In this document: positions 34,592-41,818 of the stretch, one piece after another
Position numbering within the stretch: the first letter of the stretch is position 1
Layout: every line of letters starts with the position of its first letter
Source: Candidatus Zhuqueibacterota bacterium
GTDB taxonomy: Bacteria > Zhuqueibacterota > Zhuqueibacteria > Thermofontimicrobiales > Thermofontimicrobiaceae
Assembly (NCBI GenBank): GCA_016783825.1
Contig: JADHVV010000013.1
Location: forward strand, 1 to 41,818
Length of the DNA stretch: 41,818 nucleotides
Direction of reading: 5' to 3'
The notes under the pieces: model-generated
What the model was told of the DNA's origin: nothing
The model's input: the letters and a program-made list of their open reading frames with translations, nothing else
The model's database searches: none
Program-made: the position numbers and the translations under genes

Positions 34592-34656
34592 TTTGACTCC
34601 GGGGTTTTTGATGGAGTGATGGAGTTTTGGAGTATTGGATTATTGGATTATTGGAT

Positions 34657-34860
34657 TTAACCCAGATAATGCAATAGAAAAAAAAGAGTCGCCACAAAGA
34701 CACCAAGGCACCAAGAGACACAAAGGAAAAATATAAGTTTTGTTTTAAATTTGATGTAAAAAAAAATGAAAAAGATTTGCAAAACATATAATCATAAATA
34801 ATTATAATTTCTTTCTTTGTGCCTTTGTGTCTTCGTGGCAATTGCATTATTTGGGTTTAA
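34657..34860. mobile_element. 204-bp TIR element with GCCACAAAGACACC arms (family I)
   Basis: The outer ends TTAACCCAGATAATGCAAT and ATTGCATTATTTGGGTTTAA are near-perfect inverted repeats. Inside, GCCACAAAGACACCAAGGC (left) pairs with GCCTTTGTGTCTTCGTGGC (right). No transposase. It lies upstream of the GalU-like gene. Confidence 0.8.
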
Positions 34861-34948
34861 TTTACATTAAAAAATATAACCTTCTACTGAATAAATTGCA
34901 AGTAATTTTTTCTTCTTCTAATGATCAAATTCTATTTGTAAATTTTTG

Positions 34949-35119
34949 GTAACTGTTCAGTTGTTGGTGAATAAATGTCATTCTGAATGAGGGATGCGAT
35001 TGGGGGATGATGGGAAGTGAAGAATCTCACAGTTAACTAGGAAATGTAGGATAATTATGGAGATTCTTCGGTCGCAAGCTCCCTCATAATGACATTAAAG
35101 ACGACGCTGAACAGTTACA
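34949..35119. mobile_element. 171-bp TIR element, family F copy F2
   Basis: The ends GTAACTGTTCAG and CTGAACAGTTAC are perfect 12-bp inverted repeats. The core TGTCATTCTGAATGAGGGA...GAAGAATCTC / GAGATTCTTCGGTCGCAAGC matches F1. Same length as F1. Confidence 0.88.
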
Positions 35120-35160
35120 ATTTTTGTTCAAAATATATTTATACTCATAGGTGCATTCAC

Positions 35161-35176
35161 TGTACCATTTCGTACA
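35161..35176. promoter_or_regulatory. TGTAC-N6-GTACA palindrome
   Basis: A 5-bp-arm palindrome 84 bp upstream of the sigma54-type promoter, in the range where enhancer-binding activators dock. Short, so weak on its own. Confidence 0.3.
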
Positions 35177-35260
35177 AAATAAATAAATAAATTAAACAGT
35201 AACTTACAGCAATTTGTTATAACTCATTGGTTATCAATAAAATATATTTTCAAAATTTGA

Positions 35261-35275
35261 TGGCATATTTCTTGC
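35261..35275 (+). promoter_or_regulatory. Sigma54 (RpoN)-type promoter for the secreted hydrolase
   Basis: TGGCATATTTCTTGC fits the -24 GG / -12 GC layout with ten bases between the GG and GC pairs. Transcription would start near 35287 and leave a leader of about 95 nt before ATG 35381. Confidence 0.6.
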
Positions 35276-35380
35276 GAATTTTTGAAAACCAGAGAAATCC
35301 GTTGCTATTATTTTAAATAATAATTAGATTGATATTCTAATAATTAACCGATTATAATTATAAAAACAAAGAGGGATTCG

Positions 35381-37285
35381 ATGAAAGCACATTTTCGCAC
35401 AAATGTAATCTGTTTTTTATTAGGCTCATTTTTCTTAATTTCTTCAAATGTAAACGGACAGTTCTCCCGTGAAGATATCTGGCTTGAAATGGACGACGGT
35501 GTAAAACTGGATGTCTCTCGTTTTACACCATTGAGTGAGAAACCCGCACCTGGCTATCCGGCGATTGTTTTTGTCCACGGACTCGGCGGCTCAAAACTTC
35601 AGCCAATAAATAGCGCTCGTGAATATGCCAAAAATGGATTTGTCACAGTTACATATTCGGTTCGTGGACAGGGCGATTCAGAAGGTCTTTCCACTGTTTT
35701 TTGTTACCGGGAACAACAGGATTTGGAAAACATTGTCAATTCGCTCGTTGAAGATCCGATGGTGAATGCAGAAAAAATCGGTGTTAATGGTGGTTCCCAG
35801 GGTGGATTTCATGCCTGGTTTGCTGGTGTTAATGGGATGAAAGTTAAAGCGGTTGCCCCGGAAAATAGTGTACCTGTCCGTGTCGATGCTATGGCGCGTA
35901 ATGATTGTTATTCATTTGCTATTTCTGCAGAATTGGAGTATAATGAAAAAGTCAGAATAGATACTTCTGCATTTCCCTTAAAAAGATGGTTGTTAGCTGA
36001 TAATTATGATTCCGTCCGGGCTGTGGTAAACCGGGGGAGATATTTTGATGCGGATGATGTTGCTGCTTCATCGGCTCATTATTTAATGATGGGCGCCTGG
36101 CATGATCATGCTTTTCCTCACAATCGAATGGTTGGCGCTTATGCTGCTTCTCCCCTGCCTTCATATATTTATATCGGGACTGGCGGACATGGTTCGGAAG
36201 ATTCCCGGGATGAAAATGATTTCCGAAGAGATTTAAAACAGAAATTCTTTCATGAAATTTTGAAAGAAGAATACTGTGGTCTCGATACTTTAAAACCGGT
36301 AATCATGTCGCTTGGGCCTGATTGGAAACATTTCTCGTTTGACTCATGGCCCCCGGAAGAACAAGAATTTCAAACATATTATCTTCATAGCGATAACACA
36401 CTTTCTTTGGCGCCACCTTCGGATTCCGATGGTTCAATGCTCATCCAGCATAAACTTTTGGAATCGTCTCATTCGTGGACTGATGCAGTTAATGAACACT
36501 TCAGGTCAACTATCTCCAAATTTAATATGGATCGAAAAACCTGGCGCAGCGATCCCTTGCCAGACACATTGAGAATCCTCGGCATCCCTACTGCTGAAGT
36601 TTATGCAAAAAGTACTGCTTCAAAATTTCAAATCAATTTACAGCTCTATGCTGAATCGCCAACCGGTGAATTGACATATTTATCCCAAACCAGTCTGGGC
36701 GAGCGGGAAAATTCCAACACTACATCATGGCATCAAAAAACGGGTGAGTTTATAATTATTGGCTGGGAAATCCCGGCTGGTTATCGTTTGCGTCTTGACT
36801 GGGCAAGTATTAATCAAACGCTGGATGATACATCTCTCTGGACTGTACCCTATTGGATTGCAGACGGTGATATTGAGTTGGCGTTTAATGCAAATAATCC
36901 AAGCTCAATTTCGATTCCTGTTCTCAATTACACTTCAACAAATATTTCTGATCAGCGATTTAATAATTCCAAAATTTCAAAATATAAACTTTTTCAGAAT
37001 TACCCCAATCCTTTCAATTCTTCAACAAAAATAAGCTATCAGCCCACCAAACAGACGGTGGATCTACGACTTTCAGCGGTCAGACAGGTAGAGTTAAAAA
37101 TTTATAATATTAACGGGAAGAGAGTAAGGACTTTGATAAATGAGAACAAATCTTCAGGCAATCATTCCTTCGTTTGGAAAGGCGAGGATGATTTTGGAAA
37201 TTCTGTAAGTTCGGGAATGTATTTTTATCAATTGAGAGCTAATAATAACATTTTGGGAATGAATAAAATGTTGTTGATTTATTAA
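35381..37285 (+). CDS. Secreted CocE/NonD-type (S15) hydrolase with T9SS sorting domain
   Basis: 634 residues. Signal peptide 1-26 (ICFLLGSFFLISS core). An alpha/beta hydrolase of the X-Pro dipeptidyl-peptidase/CocE type follows: HGLGG near 68, VRGQGDSEG near 97, nucleophile Ser139 in NGGSQGGFHAW, the likely Asp in GAWHDHAFPHN and the His in TGGHGSED. A beta-rich domain (about 340-530) precedes a C-terminal FlgD-like/T9SS type A sorting domain beginning QNYPNPFN. It is exported by Sec and then T9SS, probably as a peptidase or esterase. It has a sigma54-type promoter. Confidence 0.9.
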   Translation: MKAHFRTNVICFLLGSFFLISSNVNGQFSREDIWLEMDDGVKLDVSRFTPLSEKPAPGYPAIVFVHGLGGSKLQPINSAREYAKNGFVTVTYSVRGQGDSEGLSTVFCYREQQDLENIVNSLVEDPMVNAEKIGVNGGSQGGFHAWFAGVNGMKVKAVAPENSVPVRVDAMARNDCYSFAISAELEYNEKVRIDTSAFPLKRWLLADNYDSVRAVVNRGRYFDADDVAASSAHYLMMGAWHDHAFPHNRMVGAYAASPLPSYIYIGTGGHGSEDSRDENDFRRDLKQKFFHEILKEEYCGLDTLKPVIMSLGPDWKHFSFDSWPPEEQEFQTYYLHSDNTLSLAPPSDSDGSMLIQHKLLESSHSWTDAVNEHFRSTISKFNMDRKTWRSDPLPDTLRILGIPTAEVYAKSTASKFQINLQLYAESPTGELTYLSQTSLGERENSNTTSWHQKTGEFIIIGWEIPAGYRLRLDWASINQTLDDTSLWTVPYWIADGDIELAFNANNPSSISIPVLNYTSTNISDQRFNNSKISKYKLFQNYPNPFNSSTKISYQPTKQTVDLRLSAVRQVELKIYNINGKRVRTLINENKSSGNHSFVWKGEDDFGNSVSSGMYFYQLRANNNILGMNKMLLIY

Positions 37286-37330
37286 CTTTGCTAAACCAAC
37301 TTTACTAAATCTTCAAGGTTTAGTAAAGTT
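37284..37330 (+). terminator. Hairpin between two secreted-protein genes, two competing left arms
   Basis: AACTTTACTAAA (37298-37309) pairs perfectly with TTTAGTAAAGTT (37319-37330). The preceding AACTTTGCTAAACC (37284-37297) could pair with the same right arm and its GG, with one mismatch. There is no T-run, so it may be an mRNA-stability or attenuation hairpin rather than a full terminator. Confidence 0.45.
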
Positions 37331-37348
37331 ATAAAATGGAGAAAACAA

Positions 37349-38095
37349 ATGAAAAATCCATTCTTTAAAACTGTCCTGATTCTGCTGTTTACTTTTATTT
37401 CACAAAATATCACAGCCGAAGAATATTTAGTCGTCTTTGCAGCAAATTTGGAATCAACCGGTAGTGTTTGTCGTGAAGATCCCAGCGGTGCTGATTTGTA
37501 TAGTGTTCATTTTGATCTGCTCACAAAAAGTGTTTCAGATTTAAAACGATTGACAAATTACAACGATGCATCCGAATGGTTCCCATCACTTTCTCCTGAC
37601 ACAAAGTGGGTTGCCTACAATTACCAAAAAATTATTTACAATGAAGTGCGATTGATAAATCGTGAAACCGGCTTTGAAACAGTTATTTTCAATGGCGGTA
37701 GATTCCCGGAGTGGATTGGAGATTCGGAGTTGTTGATTTCAAATAAAAGAATAAAGGATGAAAAGGATGTGTACAAGGTAGAACTTGATTTGACTGGTGA
37801 CGAACCTATCGTAAAATCCAGCCAACGTATTACAAACAGAAACAACTGTCCGGGCACATCTCTTGCTTCCGATGCTTATCCATTTCCGGATGGGCAACAA
37901 TTTGCCTTTCATATCTTAAGGGAAAACGGACAATCCGGCGCTGCCATGGCTACCATAAATCTTGATGGAACAAATTTTCAGCGCATCACGGATTGGGATG
38001 GTTCGGGTCATGGAATTGTAAATTCTAACGGTAAGGAAATTATTTGTTCTACTTCTGCTGCACCAATTCCAAAACTTCTGCGGTGGAAGCATTAG
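37349..38095 (+). CDS. Secreted TolB-like (PD40) beta-propeller, likely 5' half of a split gene
   Basis: 248 residues. Signal peptide 1-23 (FFKTVLILLFTFISQ). PD40-like blades follow: DASEWFPSLSPDTKWVAYN near 72, YPFPDGQQFAFHI near 177 and NSNGKEIICST near 225. The protein ends abruptly in LLRWKH with no sorting domain, while the next frame has a sorting domain but no signal peptide. The frames overlap at 38035-38095. A frameshift or fusion-deletion joining them is the simplest reading. Confidence 0.7.
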   Translation: MKNPFFKTVLILLFTFISQNITAEEYLVVFAANLESTGSVCREDPSGADLYSVHFDLLTKSVSDLKRLTNYNDASEWFPSLSPDTKWVAYNYQKIIYNEVRLINRETGFETVIFNGGRFPEWIGDSELLISNKRIKDEKDVYKVELDLTGDEPIVKSSQRITNRNNCPGTSLASDAYPFPDGQQFAFHILRENGQSGAAMATINLDGTNFQRITDWDGSGHGIVNSNGKEIICSTSAAPIPKLLRWKH

Positions 38096-39345
38096 CCGGA
38101 AAAAGTGGTAAAGATTTTTGCACTGCTTCATCACGCAAAATTCCAACCGAGTCTCTGCAGCAAGGAGTCGTGTATGTTGCTCTGTTTATGCATAACGAAG
38201 ACTTTTTTCATCAACATTATCCGGATTATTCATTAGATGAAAACAAGGATGCTTATATTGAAAACCGAAATCAACTGCTGCAGTTTTGTAAAATGATCCA
38301 TGAAAATAATATCCCTTTTAATTGGGAAACAGATTGGAATTTTCTCTATGGCGTAATGAAATGGGATACCCCCGAGGTAACAGCCAATACGGATGGTAAA
38401 AACATTGTGAGATATATTCACGAAAATTTGAATATTTCAGTGGATCCCCATTCCCATGAAAATCTGGGACACAATTATGCTGATGTCGCATATCTGATTG
38501 ATTCATTGGGAGTTGAACCAACAGGTGTAGTTGGTGGGCATATTTGGGATCCCAATGACAGAAATTTCACAAACTGGGAACGTTTCAGAACACCAATGCA
38601 GGGGCAGAAGTTTCCACAAGCGTTATGGAAAGGAAATATTCTGATGGGACACGGCACATCAAAACATGTCAACGATCCGGCGCCTTCCGGTGTTTGGAAA
38701 CCCAAAGGGATAGATGAATTCTGGACTCATGATTCTGCTGGTACAGTTTGCGCAGTTGGTCAATACAAAAGTTCGGTAAAAGGAATCAATGAATTACTCG
38801 ATCTTTACAATAACGGAACTATTCCGCCAGATAGATTATTAACAACAACCATTGGAAATAACCAATTTGAATTGGATGCTAATCATATTGATTGGTATGA
38901 GCAAACAATCGTAAAACCTTTATTAGCGCTTCAGGATAGCGGGCAGGTCAAAATTCTGTTTTTTGAACAGCTCATTGATGAGTGGAAGCAAAAGTATGAC
39001 TCTACGGGTTATCTCTATAATGTGCCTGCTCCTACAAGCGTGATATCACCAGAGAGCAAGCCAAATCAATTTAACTTAAAGCAAAATTATCCCAATCCGT
39101 TTAATTCTTCAACAGCGATTAGCTATCAGCTTTCAACTGCCAGCTTTGTTGAATTAATAATTTATGATCAAATTGGGAGGAAGGTACGAACTTTGATTAA
39201 CAAAATTGAAACTGCTGGAAATTATTCTATTGTTTGGGATGGGAAAAATGATTTTGGAAATCCTGTTTGTTCTGGGATTTATTTTTATAAATTATTAGGT
39301 AATGATAGTTTTGAAATAGCTAATAAGATGTTGTTTTTAAAGTAG
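38044..39345 (+). CDS. T9SS-sorted protein without its own signal peptide, likely 3' half of a split gene
   Basis: 433 residues if read from TTG 38044; no good ribosome site. The first 40 residues look non-natural. From VVYVALFMHNEDFF onward there is a conserved-looking domain with His/Asp-rich motifs (DPHSHENLGHNYADVAYL, GGHIWDP), suggesting a metal-dependent carbohydrate-active or deacetylase-like enzyme; I do not recognise the family. Residues from about 345 are a T9SS type A domain (QNYPNPFN, GIYFYKL). It lacks a secretion signal, which the upstream frame has. Confidence 0.65.
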   Translation: MFYFCCTNSKTSAVEALAGKSGKDFCTASSRKIPTESLQQGVVYVALFMHNEDFFHQHYPDYSLDENKDAYIENRNQLLQFCKMIHENNIPFNWETDWNFLYGVMKWDTPEVTANTDGKNIVRYIHENLNISVDPHSHENLGHNYADVAYLIDSLGVEPTGVVGGHIWDPNDRNFTNWERFRTPMQGQKFPQALWKGNILMGHGTSKHVNDPAPSGVWKPKGIDEFWTHDSAGTVCAVGQYKSSVKGINELLDLYNNGTIPPDRLLTTTIGNNQFELDANHIDWYEQTIVKPLLALQDSGQVKILFFEQLIDEWKQKYDSTGYLYNVPAPTSVISPESKPNQFNLKQNYPNPFNSSTAISYQLSTASFVELIIYDQIGRKVRTLINKIETAGNYSIVWDGKNDFGNPVCSGIYFYKLLGNDSFEIANKMLFLK

Positions 39346-39407
39346 TCGTTTTAATTATCTTTTGAATTAATTACAAGAATGAGTAGCTGACTATTTTAAA
39401 ATTATCA

Positions 39408-39577
39408 GTAACTATTCAACGTATGCATCCTGATTATTATCAACCTGTCCGCCCTCTTTTTGGCGGAAATGATTATAGTTAAAATAATTGTAATCGTTCA
39501 CGATATTTAACTGCAAATACTAATTCAGTTAATGAATTAAGGATTATTTAAAAATTATGTAACCACTGAATAGTTAC
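39408..39577. mobile_element. 170-bp TIR element, family F copy F3 (different core)
   Basis: The ends GTAACTATTCA and TGAATAGTTAC are perfect inverted repeats, and GTAACCAC next to the right end matches F1. The interior, however, differs from F1/F2 and includes a GTCCGCC...GGCGGAA hairpin. Same length class. Confidence 0.75.
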
Positions 39578-39621
39578 ATTATCAAAAATATTACAACTCT
39601 ATCTAACCTTACATATCTTTT

Positions 39622-40497
39622 TTAATTAAAAGGCACTCTAACCTTATAGTCTTCCCAAATTGCATTCATTGTTTCGGCGTAGTTCACTACATTAATTGTT
39701 TTTAAATTGCTGGCAAAATCCTTAATGTCATAAAGATGGTTTTGAACTGTATTCTCAAACTGTTCTTCAAGTTGCTCAAAAAAATCATGTCCATTATTTT
39801 TTAATTCTTTTATTTCAACATCAGGATTCTCAAGCAATGCGTTTATAATTATTGGGCTGCTAATATCTTCCTCATCTATTTCCCGGAGATATGTATTTAT
39901 CATATTACATAACTGGGCTACTTTCTGTCCAATCATTAAAATCTCCCGAAGCAGCCCAAGTTCTTTAATATCAAATCCCGGTGAACACATCAAATCTATT
40001 GTTCCTTGAGCCATAACTAAAGTGCCATGAGGTCCATAAATTTCATTTTCCACCACATTTGCTACAGAACGATCCGTATTCACCATAATACTATATTCTT
40101 GTGACATCATTGCCAGCTTCAAATCAAATTCCAAAACATGTTTAAATTCAGAATATCGAGGATATTTTTCCATGGTCTTTTTTATATCACTCCAAATTTC
40201 CCATGTTGCACGATAATAATCAGAATCTATTGAATCCGGTTTATCTCGAAAAGGGATTTCAATCAAAGCATTTAACAAATTCTTATCTCGAAATTGCTGA
40301 TTATCAGCAATGTCATCGACTAACGTTATAAATACAGCGCTTTTTGTTTTAAGAAGACGTAGGTCTTCCATAAAGAAAGAAGGCACTGAACTAAGTCTTA
40401 ATTTAGTATAAAGATGTTCATGCAGCCAACGGAATAATTGCGAGTTACGATGACCAACTGATTCATAAATTTCAAGTACCTGGTCTAAATCTAACAT
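39622..40497 (-). CDS. Class I terpene synthase-like protein
   Basis: 291 residues, all-helical. The metal-binding motif D61-D-I-A-D65 (DDxxD) and a perfect NSE-type triad N198-x3-T202-x3-E206 (in NMINTYLRE) are both present, spaced as in class I terpenoid cyclases. I choose ATG 40497 (MLDLDQVLEIYES); upstream in-frame codons to 40650 encode a repeat-like, Cys-rich stretch. No prenyltransferase or P450 gene is nearby, so product and pathway are unknown. The family call rests on the two motifs and helical content. Confidence 0.62.
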   Translation of the reverse strand: MLDLDQVLEIYESVGHRNSQLFRWLHEHLYTKLRLSSVPSFFMEDLRLLKTKSAVFITLVDDIADNQQFRDKNLLNALIEIPFRDKPDSIDSDYYRATWEIWSDIKKTMEKYPRYSEFKHVLEFDLKLAMMSQEYSIMVNTDRSVANVVENEIYGPHGTLVMAQGTIDLMCSPGFDIKELGLLREILMIGQKVAQLCNMINTYLREIDEEDISSPIIINALLENPDVEIKELKNNGHDFFEQLEEQFENTVQNHLYDIKDFASNLKTINVVNYAETMNAIWEDYKVRVPFN

Positions 40498-41303
40498 AAT
40501 TTGCCCCTTTACATAAAAAAATAGAAAAATTAAGAAAAAGTATTCATTTATTCCCCCTTCCACTGCCAATAGCGGTGGTAGATAACAATACTCGCATAAG
40601 GAGCATAATGTACTTACACGAATTCCCTTCCCTACTTCTTCCCCAACCACTGCCAGAGACAGTGGTTTTTAAATTGCAAAAAATTTAGCTGGCAAGTTGA
40701 ATGTGTTTAAAAAAATAGCAAATTTTTGTTATGATATTGGATTTGGTGTTTTGGTGTAATGGTTGACGCAAAACTCGTGCCAAAAATAAATTTATTCACT
40801 GGTGTCTGTGAAAATTATTTTATGAGAATTATATCAAAATCCTAAACTATTTTTCAGCATTAAACAAAATTAAATTTGTCATAAAACCAGAATCGTTCAG
40901 ACTAATTTAATTGGTGAATAATATAAAAAAAAACTAAATAATATTGTAAGATATTTTTTGTTAATAGTAATTTTATCTATTTTATATTTCAAAATTATCA
41001 ATGGAATATTTTATTAAGGTATCTATTACATTGATAGTTAATATATTAAATTATATTCAAATATTGATTTTTATTTGACATTATGGTAAATGTTGTTTAT
41101 TGTTAAATTATCTTATAACTTAATATATTATAAATGGTTAATTAGGTATATATTTGAATTGTTTTATGTTTTTTTTTGATGGTTACTTACTTATTTTTAG
41201 TATGCGATAAACCAAGATATTCTACATCAATAAATCAACAATAATTAGAATTTCCATTTATATAAGGCTCACGTTTTTTAAAGTTTTATCGGTTACCTCA
41301 ATA
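40498..41303. other. Gene-free AT-rich stretch upstream of the terpene synthase
   Basis: Two short hairpins lie near the gene start (40560-40578 and 40645-40667). Beyond 40700 it is strongly AT-rich with no visible coding frame, tRNA or clear promoter. Confidence 0.6.
40645..40670 (+). terminator. Terminator-like hairpin
   Basis: AACCACTG pairs with CAGTGGTT over a 7-nt loop, then a T-run follows on the plus strand. No plus-strand gene reads into it, so it may instead be a repeat related to the CCACTGCC...GCGGTGG hairpin at 40560-40578. Confidence 0.4.
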
Positions 41304-41606
41304 TTAAGAAAAAATTTTCCAACAATAGGTACCTACACATTTGGCAGATAACCTGGCGCTAAATATTTTTTCCCTAAAGTTAACATAAAAAGTTTGTTCC
41401 TTTTTTGACTGATTTACGACCACTTTGACTACAGTTTGGTCAGGATTTTTAAATACCACAAAAGTTAATCTACTTTTTGAACCTGAATTACAATCAATTC
41501 GCCGTACACTCGGACGTATGAATTTTGGGAATTATGAAATGAGATAATATTCAGGAGTAACATACCACCCTGATGGATTTTCCTTTTTTTCGAAATTTAG
41601 AAAATC
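41304..41606 (-). pseudogene. Decayed C-terminus of a GH30-family glycosidase
   Basis: Translating the minus strand gives, in one frame, VTPEYY, an in-frame TAA (41532-41534), then KFIRP, LTFVVFKNPD, VVVNQS, EQTFYVNF and FSARLSA before a TAA at 41304-41306. This order matches the C-terminal beta domain of glucosylceramidase-like GH30 enzymes (TPEYY...KFIRPG..R; FxNPDG; VVVNQS). The catalytic barrel is absent. The internal stop and odd Cys codons near the end show it is no longer functional. Confidence 0.72.
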
Positions 41607-41700
41607 AGTTTTCTTCTTTTCATCTTTTTACCAATTTGATATTATTAAGAATTTTTATCCAGTTTATTTTTTATGAGATCCCAGCGCACTAAAGTGCAGG

Positions 41701-41818
41701 CGAAGGCTGAGGCGAAGGCGAAGGAAAAAAAAGAATATCCTTAATCCCTGTGCCCGAAGGGTGCTTTAATCTTTTTCCTTGCTTCGCCTTTGCCTTCGCC
41801 TCAGCCTTTTCGTTGTAA
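41701..41818. repeat. Family B hairpin repeat, copy B2
   Basis: Left arm CGAAGGCTGAGGCGAAGGCG, centre ATCCTTAATCCCTGTGCCCG, right arm CTTCGCCTTTGCCTTCGCC. It matches B1 (6142-6244) and may continue past the window edge. Confidence 0.85.

Larger units (their letters stand above)
34592..35380. other. Gene-free stretch between divergent genes
   Basis: It contains a simple repeat of TATTGGATTATTGGATT words (about 34631-34656), element I (34657-34860), element F2 (34949-35119), a small palindrome (35161-35176) and a sigma54-type promoter (35261-35275). No coding frame is seen. Confidence 0.75.

Noticed and set aside
34512-34847. 111-codon minus-strand frame upstream of the GalU-like gene
   Set aside because: It spans simple repeats and element I, and overlaps the true start of the GalU-like gene in another frame.
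1-41818. tRNA, rRNA or riboswitch genes
   Set aside because: I saw no cloverleaf with a GGTTCGA-type T-arm, no rRNA core sequence and no recognisable riboswitch core; a covariance-model scan would be needed to rule them out.

Overview
This AT-rich, gene-dense bacterial window carries T9SS-type C-terminal sorting domains (a 'QNYPNPFN' motif in two secreted proteins). This points to the Fibrobacterota-Chlorobiota-Bacteroidota (FCB) side of the tree, most likely a Calditrichota/KSB1-like lineage. The phylum is an inference; no rRNA or tRNA gene was recognised.

Layout. (1) 0.5-3 kb: housekeeping rpiB, glyA and nrdR. (2) 3-7.7 kb: an Rnf electron-transport operon, rnfC-D-G-E-A, with no rnfB beside it. 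(3) 8-12.8 kb: a coiled-coil protein, a retropepsin-like protease, a six-PAS histidine kinase, and a lone receiver whose phospho-acceptor Asp is Glu. (4) 13-16.5 kb: tatC, an orphan hicB, a PHP phosphoesterase and ychF. (5) 16.9-20.8 kb, minus strand: fetB, fetA and a Lon-family protease. (6) 20.9-29.2 kb, plus strand: a bacterial microcompartment (BMC) operon. It encodes an RpiB-DeoC fusion, one BMC-H, two BMC-T and three BMC-P shell proteins, a PduP-like CoA-acylating aldehyde dehydrogenase and a class II aldolase. Toxin-antitoxin-type genes (mntA/hepT, an AbrB-like gene, a hicB-like gene) sit inside the operon. (7) 29.4-34.6 kb, minus strand: a RelE/Phd pair, then a GalU-like nucleotidyltransferase and a 1107-aa sugar kinase/UDPGP fusion. 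(8) 35.3-39.3 kb: secreted T9SS cargo behind a sigma54-type promoter. (9) 39.6-41.8 kb: a class I terpene-synthase-like gene and a decayed GH30 glycosidase tail.

The BMC cargo suggests sugar-phosphate breakdown. DeoC would release acetaldehyde plus glyceraldehyde-3-phosphate, the class II aldolase would release an aldehyde plus DHAP, and the PduP-like enzyme would turn the aldehyde into acyl-CoA. This resembles loci I know as sugar-phosphate-utilising (SPU) BMCs. Unusual points are an RpiB domain with Asp in place of the catalytic Cys, a matching CxxCGxC motif in the fusion linker and at the aldolase C-terminus, and an encapsulation-peptide-like helix lying internally in the fusion.

Intergenic DNA is dominated by at least nine families of hairpin-forming repeats. 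Some have arms made of degenerate short-word repeats. Others are compact elements with terminal inverted repeats of about 130-205 bp. They flank the BMC-H gene on both sides, recur in inverted orientation around rnfA, and in one place are nested one inside another.
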